Source: Arthrobacter sulfonylureivorans (GTDB lineage Bacteria > Actinomycetota > Actinomycetes > Actinomycetales > Micrococcaceae). Taken from it: a stretch of DNA of 64,000 nt. A program made the translations under genes and the position numbers. The notes under the pieces were generated by a model. That model was not told where the DNA came from. It made no database searches and saw only the letters and a program-made list of their open reading frames with translations. The stretch lies in assembly GCA_004000035.1 (NCBI GenBank), contig RJAE01000009.1:1-64000 (forward strand). Direction: 5' to 3'. Positions 1 through 7,722 of the stretch are shown here, piece by piece (positions within the stretch are counted from its first letter, which is position 1; each line of letters starts with the position of its first letter).

Positions 1-198
1 GCGGTCACGGTGGAGCGGCACATCACGCTGGATCGGACCATGTGGGGCTCGGACCAGGCCTCCTCGCTGGAGCCGAAGGGCTTCGAGGCGCTGATCCGCG
101 ACATCCGGATCCTGGAAGATGCGATGGGCGACGGCGTCAAGCGCGTCTTCCCGGGCGAACTGGCACCGCTGTCCCGGCTGCGCCGGGTGGACGGCTAA
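1..198 (+). CDS. N-acetylneuraminate synthase family protein (3' end only)
   Basis: Only the last 65 codons are in the window; the reading frame is open from base 1. The stretch ERHITLDRTMWGSDQ is the conserved motif of NeuB/SpsE/LegI/PseI synthases, which condense phosphoenolpyruvate with an N-acetylated hexose to make sialic acid or a related nine-carbon sugar (family knowledge). The tail (RDIRILEDAMGDGVKRV) also fits these enzymes. The sugar made cannot be told from the tail. The C-terminal antifreeze-like (SAF) domain of many NeuB proteins is absent: the protein stops about 45 residues after the motif. It sits upstream of a glycosyltransferase and an acetyltransferase, so this is probably the edge of a surface-glycan locus. 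Confidence 0.85.
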   Translation, partial: AVTVERHITLDRTMWGSDQASSLEPKGFEALIRDIRILEDAMGDGVKRVFPGELAPLSRLRRVDG

Positions 199-227
199 GC
201 ACCCCGCCCCGCTCCCTCAATAGGCGC

Positions 228-258
228 TGACGGCTCCCGCACATGGCGGGGGCCGTCA
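228..258 (+). terminator. Rho-independent-like hairpin after neuB-type gene
   Basis: TGACGGC (228-234) pairs with GCCGTCA (252-258), and the stem continues inward as CCCGC/GCGGG around a short loop. It lies 30 bases after the synthase stop codon and also faces the end of the convergent glycosyltransferase gene, so it may stop transcription from both sides. The T-run after it is weak. Confidence 0.6.
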
Positions 259-439
259 TTGTCGTTGGCGGCCAAATTCTCCCGTGCTTCTGGATCGTAA
301 GCTGGAAGTCGCTACGACAGGAGTGGGAAGCATGTCGTGGAACGGGATGGCTCGGAACGCATTCGGTCGGTGCAGTGCCGTGCTTGCCCGGGCATCTAAC
401 GCAACTCCCGGGGGCTGCTGCGGATGCCCGGGCGGGTCT

Positions 440-3088
440 CTAGCGCACCACGGCAACTTTGCGTGCGTTGCCGATCGTCCGCCGGCGCACGTGGATTGCG
501 GCCGACACAATCGTTGAATGTCGCACCATCAGCCTGCGAGCCTGACGTGATGAAGGATTGATCTCCAGAGCCTGCAAAGCATATTGACGCCCAAGATCAC
601 GATGCTTCCACGGCAGGTGCCGTGTGGCCTCACTCAGGGCGATCCAAGGGCGCGCCGACTTCCACCGAGCCAACCCGAGTACATGGATCAACTGGGCGAA
701 CAGCGGCATGGGCAGGCGCTTGCGCGCTGATCGCAGTAGCTGGTTCAGCTCATGCGAATTGGGTTTCGTCGAAATGAACCGAGCGGTTGAGGCCATCAGG
801 TCAGCGGTTCTACGGGCTTTGAGGATGCTTGTAGCTGGCGCTTGCTCCCGAGCGACAGTGGCATTATCTAGCTCCGACGCAAAAGCCAGTGCCATACGCC
901 GCATAAACGCCCGGGCGTCGAATTGATCGAGTCGCTCCTCGAGCGCCTCGTAGTCAGGTTCCGATTGCAGGACCCTGCCGATAGCTGCCAATGCTGAATC
1001 GACGTTGTACTCATTGAAGTGCTCGTACCCAGCGACACCGTCAAGGACTTCAGCAGTTCCGACACGTGAGTACGTCACGATGCGGGTACCCGCTCGTACT
1101 GCTTCCAGTGCCGCCAAGGGCATGGGATCGTCTGCACTAGAGAGGAAGAAAACGCCTGCCGTAGCGAGGCAGTCTTCCAGTTGCGGCCGAGAAAGCTCTC
1201 CCAGCCAATTGACATGTTCCGAGAGTCGAGTGCCTTCGTTCAATCTTGGAGTAAGTCGTCCTGCCCACTGGAAGCGGTAAGGAAGTCCAAGATCATGTGC
1301 TGCGTCCGCCACGGCCGAGAACAACGCAACGCCTTTCCGTTCCTGGACTGTGCCAGCCATCAAGACGGTGACGATTTCCTCCGCTTCACCATCCTTCCGG
1401 CGCGCGATGGAACCAGCGAGGCCCGGCGTAGTATTCAACACCACTCGTGTCCTCGCCCCCAGAGCGCGGTACATGGCTGCTTGACCTTCGGAAACGCAGA
1501 GCATTTCGATGTGGGGCAGGACCTCGAGCAGTTGCTCGTGGCGTTCGGGAACACGTGAGCTTTCGTAATCGAATACCCACTCGGTTTCGTGCACGTAAAC
1601 CAGCACCCGTGTCCCTTTAGCCGCCAGGTCTCCGATGATCGCCGCAAAGTTCCTGCTCCGCCAGAACGGGGCGAGACTGTTGACCAACAGAACCCTGTGC
1701 TTGCGGAGCTCAGTGGCGAGTGCTTGGGGTGACAGATAAGCGCGAGAGTCGATCAGGCAGATTGAGTTGGCCTGCTCCGGCGCAAGCGTCTTGAGCCCGG
1801 TCAGCAGCGGAATGGCGCTTCCAGTGCGGTAGGAATAGTCGTCGGTTACCACCGCCATGGGGCCGCGGGGGAACGGCAGTTCTCGGACCAACACTTCATC
1901 AGCTGAAGCCGGAACCTTGGGTTCAATCGGCTCCACCGGCGCCTTCGGAGGCATAGGCGATGCCTTCATAATTTCTGCGACGATCAACTCCGCTGGATCT
2001 TGGATGCGGGCCACAACATCCTCGATGGGTGCGCCGGCAGAATTGGAGGGAAAAACGCCTGTTGCGACATAGCGCTTGATGATTAGTGCGAGTTCCTTGT
2101 AGCTCGCCGCGTTACGGACCAACGGATGCTTGATGCGTGGGATGACCGGCTCAATGTCCGGGGAACTGACGAAAATAACCGGCGTGCGCTGCCGTACCGC
2201 GTCCGTGTAAATCGTCGAGTAGAAGGTGACGATGGCTGCCGTCGTATCATCCCCCTCGTCGACCTCCCAGCCCCGGCCAGTGGACGCTAAACGATCGCCG
2301 AAGGTTTCCCTCAGCCACTGGAGGTGCTTATCCGAGCTCGAGGGGTGCGGTTTGATGGTTAGTTCGCCTACATTCGCCAGTGCCTTAGCTACTCGCTGGA
2401 GAAGGAATCGGTGGCGTTGTTGAGTGCACTTTCCCTGGTCGGATAATGCTTGGTCGGCGAGGACGAAGCGGGGTTTCCCACTGAAGGTCCGCCGGTGCGG
2501 TTCCTGCAGTTCGGCCCCAGACTGGAAACGGCTGTCATCTGAGGTGCCGAGTGCGCCGGTCACTACTATTCGCGTATCGAAGTTCTCGTCACGTCCCCGA
2601 ATGAAATCCTCAGTAGTCCGTCCCCAAACGCAGACCGACGACGGAAGTGTGGAACCGTATGACCAATTTTGGTCACGTCGGTGCAGAAACGCGCGCCGGA
2701 AATGGAAGTGCAAATGGCCGTCCTGGATCAGCACCGTGCCGGCGATATCGCGAACTGCTTCCATTACTCGCGATCCTCGTACGGAGCGGTCGTTGAATAA
2801 AACGACTACATCTACACCTTCGGCTTGGGCCCAACGACGAACCAGACGAGGCAGATCGTCGCGCCACGTCGAAATACTCTCGAGTCCCTCAAAAACGTTA
2901 TGGACTGGGTGCTCTGCTGCAATGTCGGCGAGACCTGCTTTGACCCACTCGACGGTGACGTTCGTTGGATCTGCCACGAGAGTTTTAACCCGGGTGCCTA
3001 CAGGCAGGCGCGCCCATATCTTGGCAGCTAAATGAACGCCGTTGCGATTCTCGAGAAAGAAGGCAACGGTCCGATTCGATTGATTCAT
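440..3088 (-). CDS. Two-module glycosyltransferase, surface polysaccharide
   Basis: 882 residues, ATG start with AGAGGA about 9 bases upstream. The N-terminal half (about 1-380) looks like a capsule/CDP-glycerol-type GT-B transferase: it has a KPHP motif near residue 240 and a later run (TFYSTIYTDAVRQRTPVIF) typical of the nucleotide-sugar side of that fold. A Pro-rich linker near 385-400 leads to a second GT-B unit whose C-terminal domain is GT4-like (LMAGTVQERKG, then SSADDPMPLAALEAVRAG with an acidic donor-binding loop). The last 150 residues are basic and helical. No signal peptide is visible, so it is probably cytoplasmic and may add two successive sugars. It converges on the neuB-type gene. 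Substrates are unknown; one module could be structural only. Confidence 0.8.
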   Translation of the reverse strand: MNQSNRTVAFFLENRNGVHLAAKIWARLPVGTRVKTLVADPTNVTVEWVKAGLADIAAEHPVHNVFEGLESISTWRDDLPRLVRRWAQAEGVDVVVLFNDRSVRGSRVMEAVRDIAGTVLIQDGHLHFHFRRAFLHRRDQNWSYGSTLPSSVCVWGRTTEDFIRGRDENFDTRIVVTGALGTSDDSRFQSGAELQEPHRRTFSGKPRFVLADQALSDQGKCTQQRHRFLLQRVAKALANVGELTIKPHPSSSDKHLQWLRETFGDRLASTGRGWEVDEGDDTTAAIVTFYSTIYTDAVRQRTPVIFVSSPDIEPVIPRIKHPLVRNAASYKELALIIKRYVATGVFPSNSAGAPIEDVVARIQDPAELIVAEIMKASPMPPKAPVEPIEPKVPASADEVLVRELPFPRGPMAVVTDDYSYRTGSAIPLLTGLKTLAPEQANSICLIDSRAYLSPQALATELRKHRVLLVNSLAPFWRSRNFAAIIGDLAAKGTRVLVYVHETEWVFDYESSRVPERHEQLLEVLPHIEMLCVSEGQAAMYRALGARTRVVLNTTPGLAGSIARRKDGEAEEIVTVLMAGTVQERKGVALFSAVADAAHDLGLPYRFQWAGRLTPRLNEGTRLSEHVNWLGELSRPQLEDCLATAGVFFLSSADDPMPLAALEAVRAGTRIVTYSRVGTAEVLDGVAGYEHFNEYNVDSALAAIGRVLQSEPDYEALEERLDQFDARAFMRRMALAFASELDNATVAREQAPATSILKARRTADLMASTARFISTKPNSHELNQLLRSARKRLPMPLFAQLIHVLGLARWKSARPWIALSEATRHLPWKHRDLGRQYALQALEINPSSRQARRLMVRHSTIVSAAIHVRRRTIGNARKVAVVR

Positions 3089-3565
3089 TGAAGCTGATCC
3101 TCTTGTAGCTTTGGTGCTCTATTGCTTAGACGTTGGCAATACCAACGATCTGTGCGAAGCAAATTCGCAGCGATTGTAGCACCGGAAGGTTGACAGAAAT
3201 CCTCGCTCTGGACTGCATTGAACGGCGCCGGGATTGACGCGGGCCCCCAGGCTTCCGAGCCGTCTGACTGTCGTCTTCGTAGGCGGACCCACTGTCCGGT
3301 GACGGGCATGGGCAAGGGCAGGCGCCAGGGCCAGAGCGATTTTGAAGGGCGTTAACGCAAAATTCACTTTGTGTGGACGCATAATCGTGCAGAATGAGCG
3401 TGCCGCACCAAGGAAATGATAAACAATGGAGCGGGATACAACTGCTGGTTTTGACCCTCGCCGGTTTGAACTATATCTACTTCCCTTAGATTCTAAGAAT
3501 GGGAAAGATAATGCTGCTTCATTTAGTGCGGACAGCATTTTGCCACGGCATGCCGGTCAGCGGAC
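3089..3565. other. AT-richer intergenic region, no gene supported
   Basis: This 477-base stretch separates the divergent glycosyltransferase and acetyltransferase genes and must hold both promoters. From about 3340 to 3560 it is clearly richer in A/T than the rest of the window. A short open frame at 3426-3677 resembles nothing I know and would overlap the acetyltransferase in another frame, so I do not call it. The composition suggests recently acquired DNA or rearrangement at the end of the polysaccharide locus. Confidence 0.5.
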
Positions 3566-4327
3566 ATGGAAAGTAATGAGGTATTTGGAATGGAATTGGG
3601 TAGGCACCCGCTGCCTTCGCATTTGGCAGCAGTCGGTTTGCGGGGAATTTACCCCCAGGACCTCGCAGGGACTCTGACAGCAGAAATCCCTGTATCACTC
3701 AACCGAGCACGTATCGGTGGCGCGGTGACCACCGGCATGCTGACCTACGTCGGACCCGGCTGTGAATTGAACAATGTTTCCCTCGGACGATTTTGTGCCC
3801 TAGCACCAAATGTATTGATAGGTGCAACAGAGCATCCGACCGATTGGCTATCGGTTCACCCGTTTCAGTACGACGGCACCCGCCAGTTCAAAGGCCAGGC
3901 CACCTATGAGGAGATCGCTGCCGCGCTTCCGTTCGACGACGGCAAAGGCCATACCTACATTGGCAACGACGTGTGGATTGGCGAGGGCGCAGTGGTCCGC
4001 CGGGGTGCCCGTATCGGGGATGGTGCAATCGTCGCCGCGAGGGCTGTTGTCACACGCGATGTCGATCCGTACACGATAGTGGCGGGAGTGCCGGCGCGAC
4101 CGATCCGCACACGTTTCTCTGCGGACCTAGTGGCGAGACTGTTGGCGCTGCGCTGGTGGGAGTACGACCTTGCTCATGTCTCCGGCAGCCTCGACTTCAG
4201 CGACGCGGACGCATGCACCACGCGGTTGGAAGAGCTAGTTGCCACTCAACAGATAGAGAAGAAGACTCCGCGTTCCTTAAAGCTCAGCCGTGAAGGTAAC
4301 GAATTCAACGTCCATTCGGCTGCCTGA
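3566..4327 (+). CDS. CatB-like O-acetyltransferase (left-handed beta-helix)
   Basis: 253 residues. Hexapeptide-repeat pattern from about residue 45 ([32 protein letters not shown]) and again from about 130 ([28 protein letters not shown]), ending in [20 protein letters not shown], the usual closing motif of xenobiotic/sugar acetyltransferases. GATEHP carries the catalytic-type His. Such enzymes use acetyl-CoA to acetylate a hydroxyl; beside a NeuB-type synthase and a glycosyltransferase, a glycan is the likely acceptor (inference). The 36-residue tail after the helix is unusual. An in-frame ATG at 3590 has a better spaced GAGG and may be the true start. The region is relatively AT-rich upstream. 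Confidence 0.85.
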   Translation: MESNEVFGMELGRHPLPSHLAAVGLRGIYPQDLAGTLTAEIPVSLNRARIGGAVTTGMLTYVGPGCELNNVSLGRFCALAPNVLIGATEHPTDWLSVHPFQYDGTRQFKGQATYEEIAAALPFDDGKGHTYIGNDVWIGEGAVVRRGARIGDGAIVAARAVVTRDVDPYTIVAGVPARPIRTRFSADLVARLLALRWWEYDLAHVSGSLDFSDADACTTRLEELVATQQIEKKTPRSLKLSREGNEFNVHSAA

Positions 4328-4366
4328 GAACAGTTCGGCCAGGACTGCAATCGGCGGGTGCCGCTG

Positions 4367-5254
4367 CTAGTCCGGGATCCGGATCATGCCTTCCTGGGCG
4401 ACGGTGGCGACGAGTTCGCCGACGCGGTTGAAGATCTTGCCGACGGCCAGGCCGCGGGCGCCGGAGGCGCTGGGGGAGGACTGGACGTAGAGCAGCCAGT
4501 CGTCCACCCGCACCGGCCGGTGCCACCACATGGCGTGGTCCAGGCTGGCGACGCTCATGCCGGGCGTCACCCAACTGACGCCGTGCTGGCGGAGGATGGG
4601 TTCCAATAGCGTGTAGTCGCTGCCGAAGGCCAGCGCGGCGCGGTGCAGGCCCTGGTCGTCGGGCAGCGGGCCCTTGGTCTTCATCCAGACGGCGTTGACC
4701 GCCTGGCGTTCGCCCTTGGCCTGGATGTAGAGGGCGTCCTGGACGTGGCGGACGTCGAACGGCCGGTGGTAGACCATGTGCTGGGCCACGGGGTGGTCCA
4801 CCTTGCCCAGCAGATCCGCGGTGCTCGGCAGCGTTTCCGGATCCGGGATGCCGTCAGGGAAGGCCTCCTGATGTTCCAGTCCGTCGGCGGGCGTCTGGAA
4901 CGAGGCGATCATCGACAGGATCGGCACGCCGTTTTGGTAGGCATGGGTGCGGCGGGCGGAGAAGGAGCGACCGTCGCGCAGCCGTTCGACGCCGAAGGTG
5001 ATCGGCAGGTCTGCATCGCCGGCGCGCAGGAAGTACCCGTGCATGGAGTGGATCGGCCTGTCCGGTTCCACCGTCCGCTGGGCCGCGATGACCGACTGGG
5101 CCAGCACCTGGCCGCCGAAGACCCGCCCGCGCGGCTGCTTTTCGGAGACACCGACGAAAATCTCCTCATCCGTGTTGGCGCCATCGGCGTCGGAAAGGTC
5201 CAGCAGCTCCAGCAACACCGCCGTCGGATCGGCGTGTTCCTCAGTGGCGGTCAT
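4367..5254 (-). CDS. tesB: Acyl-CoA thioesterase II
   Basis: 295 residues; ATG at 5254 chosen because AAGGAG lies 5-6 bases upstream, although the frame extends further. It is a double hot-dog TesB-type thioesterase: N-terminal repeat with RVFGGQVLAQS and HSMHGYFLRAGD, C-terminal repeat with SLDHAMWWHRPVRVDDWLLY. The Asp of the LDHAMWWH segment and downstream polar residues form the active site in this family. It hydrolyses medium to long acyl-CoA to free acid and CoA in the cytoplasm. It is divergently oriented to a second, unrelated single hot-dog thioesterase 156 bases away, so the two share a promoter region. Confidence 0.93.
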   Translation of the reverse strand: MTATEEHADPTAVLLELLDLSDADGANTDEEIFVGVSEKQPRGRVFGGQVLAQSVIAAQRTVEPDRPIHSMHGYFLRAGDADLPITFGVERLRDGRSFSARRTHAYQNGVPILSMIASFQTPADGLEHQEAFPDGIPDPETLPSTADLLGKVDHPVAQHMVYHRPFDVRHVQDALYIQAKGERQAVNAVWMKTKGPLPDDQGLHRAALAFGSDYTLLEPILRQHGVSWVTPGMSVASLDHAMWWHRPVRVDDWLLYVQSSPSASGARGLAVGKIFNRVGELVATVAQEGMIRIPD

Positions 5255-5410
5255 ATGCTCTCCTTGCCGGTTACCCGCGGGTACGAACATCTCCGACAGT
5301 AGTTCGCACCCGTCAACCACTCAACTCCGGCGCGGCTGGAAGGGGGCGGGGAAGTCCTGTCGGCTGGGTGCGGGTTCGTGGCGGCTGCCGCGCTTTGAGA
5401 AGATGGCAGC

Positions 5411-5935
5411 ATGCCTACTGTTCCGCCGAATGCCCCGCGTTTCCCGATCCAGCTCCGGTTCAGCGACATTGATTCCTATGGCCATGTGAACAATGTGACC
5501 TATCTGGGGTATCTGGAAACGGCCCGGGTGCTGCTGCACCTGTTGCGGCCGGAACTTCCGGCAACAGCCGGCGAGGAGCCGGGCGCAACGCTGCGCGAGC
5601 TGCACGGCACCGACAACCAGACGCTGGTGGGACGGCAGGAAATCGAGTACCGGGTCCCGCTGGAGTTCCGGACCGAACCCGTGCAGGTGGGCTTGTGGGT
5701 GACGCGGATCGGCAACTCCAGCTTCGACCTGGGCTACGCCGTCGTTGATGAAGACCAGGCCGGCACCCTGCATGCGCTGGGCGCGTCCACCATAGTGCTG
5801 GCGGCTGCCGCCACGGGACGGCCGGTGCCACTGCCCGACGGCTACCGGGCCGCCCTGCAGCAGTGGGCCGGGCCACCGGTTCCGTTCCGCAACGGCAGCC
5901 AGGCTGCCGGCACCGGACAGGAGGCCACCCAGTGA
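5411..5935 (+). CDS. Single hot-dog acyl-CoA thioesterase (4HBT family)
   Basis: 174 residues, ATG start. The N-terminal LRFSDIDSYGHVNNVTYLGYLETAR is the YbgC/FadM-like 4-hydroxybenzoyl-CoA thioesterase signature, with the catalytic Asp in D-x-D-x-x-G-H-V-N. The rest (VGRQEIEYRVPLEF, VQVGLWVTRIGNSSFDLGYAVVD) fits the beta-sheet of one hot-dog unit, which normally works as a dimer or tetramer. Expected reaction: acyl-CoA to acid plus CoA; the acyl chain is not predictable. Its TGA overlaps the GTG of the next gene (5932-5935), indicating translational coupling. Confidence 0.88.
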   Translation: MPTVPPNAPRFPIQLRFSDIDSYGHVNNVTYLGYLETARVLLHLLRPELPATAGEEPGATLRELHGTDNQTLVGRQEIEYRVPLEFRTEPVQVGLWVTRIGNSSFDLGYAVVDEDQAGTLHALGASTIVLAAAATGRPVPLPDGYRAALQQWAGPPVPFRNGSQAAGTGQEATQ

Positions 5936-6609
5936 CCCCCGCCGGAACGCCCGTTCTGCAACTGGCCGACGTCCAGGTTGCGGCGGACTTGAAGACCTAC
6001 GTCAGCCGGGCCCGCGCCGCCGGTGAAAGCTCCATCCACCTGCAGGCCTTCGGCAGCGTGCTGGCCGCGTACGTGTGTTTGATGCGTCCGCGCATCCTGG
6101 GCGAGTCGACGCCGACCATCCTGGGCCTGCGGGTGATGCCGCTGGCCGCGCCGGCCGCGGTCGAGGAGACGGTCCCGTTGGGTGCGGTCGGGGACCGGCT
6201 GGCCAGGATGGGGACTCAGGAAACCGGCCTGACCGTTCCGCCGACCAGGGTCACCGAATCGTGGACAGGGGTGCTGCCGCCGCGTTCCGGCTGGGAACAC
6301 GCCGGCGTGCTGGAGTCCGCAGTGTTGGAGGAAGCCGCCCGGGACGGGATCCGGCAGGTCTCCGAAGCGCTGCCGGAGAGTCCGGGGCAGCTGATGGTCA
6401 ACAACGCCCGCGGCACCGTGTGGAGCAGGCCGCTGCCGAGCACCGGCGGACTGCCGGCCGACGTCGAGATTCCTTCGGGGGCGGCGTTCGCTGCGCTGAC
6501 GCTGGGCTTCCTGGACGGGAACCCGGCTGCGGTGTACCGAAACGGCCGGTGGCTCCGAGTCAGTACCGGCCGTGGGCACGTTCTGGTGCGCAGCGGCGCC
6601 TCGCTCTAA
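5932..6609 (+). CDS. Conserved hypothetical protein coupled to thioesterase
   Basis: 225 residues. GTG start at 5932 overlaps the previous stop by four bases and has GGAGG eight bases upstream, which decides the start over the longer open frame. I recognise no domain. The N-terminus (LADVQVAADLKTYVSRARAA, then VLAAYVCLMRPRIL) looks helical; the middle is rich in Pro, Val and Gly with no membrane segment or signal peptide. A C-terminal part (PSGAAFAALTLGFLDGNPAAVY) is probably globular. Translational coupling to the thioesterase suggests a shared process in acyl-CoA metabolism, but function is unknown. It ends ten bases from the convergent haemoglobin gene. Confidence 0.8.
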   Translation: MTPAGTPVLQLADVQVAADLKTYVSRARAAGESSIHLQAFGSVLAAYVCLMRPRILGESTPTILGLRVMPLAAPAAVEETVPLGAVGDRLARMGTQETGLTVPPTRVTESWTGVLPPRSGWEHAGVLESAVLEEAARDGIRQVSEALPESPGQLMVNNARGTVWSRPLPSTGGLPADVEIPSGAAFAALTLGFLDGNPAAVYRNGRWLRVSTGRGHVLVRSGASL

Positions 6610-6619
6610 GCAGAGCTGC

Positions 6620-7147
6620 TTAAGCGCTGTTGACCATGGAGTGGGCGGCGCGTTCCAAGTAGTCCCAGAGCGTCTGCTCATGCAGCGGCGGCAGCTCGAG
6701 CGAATCGACCGCCCGGCGCATGTGCGACAGCCAGCGGTCGCGGGCGTCGAAGTCCACCTTGAAGGGCTGGTGCCGCATCCGCAGCCGCGGGTGGCCGCGC
6801 TGTTCGCTGTAGGTGCCCGGGCCGCCCCAGTACTGCTCAAGGAACATCCGCATCCGGACCTTGGCCGGTCCCAGGTCCTCTTCGGGATACATCTTCCGCA
6901 GCACGTCGTCCTCGGCGATGCCGTCGTAGAACACGTCCACCAGTTTCACGAACGTCTCGTGGCCGCCGACGGCGTTGTAGAAGTTCTCCGTGTACTCGGG
7001 CTGCTTGAACGCGTTCGCCGCCGCCGGTGCCGGGGTCAGGGTGGCCAGCGGCTGGCCGAAGCGGGACGGAATGGCCGTACCCTCGGCCGGTTGCGTCGAC
7101 GCGGCGTGGGAGGCGGGCTGTGCTGGGTTCTGGGGTGTTTCGGTCAT
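6620..7147 (-). CDS. glbO: Truncated haemoglobin, group II (trHbO)
   Basis: 175 residues from ATG 7147 (the frame is open to 7201, but that would overlap the next gene). From about residue 50 it follows mycobacterial GlbO closely: [51 protein letters not shown] and a C-terminal [15 protein letters not shown]. The His of RMRH is the proximal haem ligand position, and the Trp/Tyr/Arg set of group II globins is present. Such proteins bind O2 and can deal with peroxide or NO (family knowledge). Unusual is a Pro/Ala-rich N-terminal extension of some 45 residues. It follows an OsmC gene on the same strand, which suggests an oxidative-stress pair. Confidence 0.93.
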   Translation of the reverse strand: MTETPQNPAQPASHAASTQPAEGTAIPSRFGQPLATLTPAPAAANAFKQPEYTENFYNAVGGHETFVKLVDVFYDGIAEDDVLRKMYPEEDLGPAKVRMRMFLEQYWGGPGTYSEQRGHPRLRMRHQPFKVDFDARDRWLSHMRRAVDSLELPPLHEQTLWDYLERAAHSMVNSA

Positions 7148-7187
7148 CGATGGTCTCTGTTCGCTGATGCTGTCAGCAACCATTGTC

Positions 7188-7661
7188 TCAGCCGGGGACA
7201 ACCACTGGTTCGTGCAGGACCGGGAAGTTCACACTGCGCGCAATGAAGCAAACTTTGTTGGCGTCCTCGTGCAGCCGCTGCGCGAGCTCGGACTGCCCGG
7301 CATCCGCGATCACAACGCGCGGCCTGAGCGTCACGGAAGTGAATTCGCCGGTGCCATCTCGGTTCAGGCGCAAGGTGCCCTCGGCGTCGTCGTCATAAGC
7401 GGTCACGACGATGCCGTTCTTCACCGCGACGTGCAGGTAGGAGAGCATGTGGCACTGGGACAGCGCTGTCAGCAGCAACTGTTCCGGGTTCCAGCGGTCC
7501 TTGTCGCCGTGGAAGGTCGGATCCGCGGTTCCGGCCAGGTCCGGCAGCCCCGCCGCGCGGACTACGTGGTCGCGCCCGTAGCCCCGGTAGTTGGCGGTGC
7601 CGTCGCCCCGGTTGCCGGTCCAGTGGAGCGAAACTGCGTAGCGGTGCTGGGAGAGGTCCAT
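7188..7661 (-). CDS. OsmC family peroxide-reductase-like protein
   Basis: 157 residues from ATG 7661; the longer frame would run into the upstream gene. It carries the OsmC/Ohr pattern: [21 protein letters not shown] with the first peroxidatic Cys, and [14 protein letters not shown] with the second conserved Cys. Family members reduce organic hydroperoxides with a thiol partner. Here the spacing and sequence match the broad OsmC-like class better than classic Ohr, so substrate is open. It lies 41 bases before the truncated-haemoglobin start on the same strand and is probably co-transcribed with it. Confidence 0.88.
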   Translation of the reverse strand: MDLSQHRYAVSLHWTGNRGDGTANYRGYGRDHVVRAAGLPDLAGTADPTFHGDKDRWNPEQLLLTALSQCHMLSYLHVAVKNGIVVTAYDDDAEGTLRLNRDGTGEFTSVTLRPRVVIADAGQSELAQRLHEDANKVCFIARSVNFPVLHEPVVVPG

Positions 7662-7722
7662 GGGGACATTAAACCCTGCGCCGCCGCGCTGCGCCCGCCG
7701 GGACCCCGTGCGCGTCGGGGAC

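Noticed and set aside
3426-3677. 83-codon frame before the acetyltransferase
   Set aside because: It overlaps the acetyltransferase in another frame, and its peptide neither extends that protein nor matches a family.
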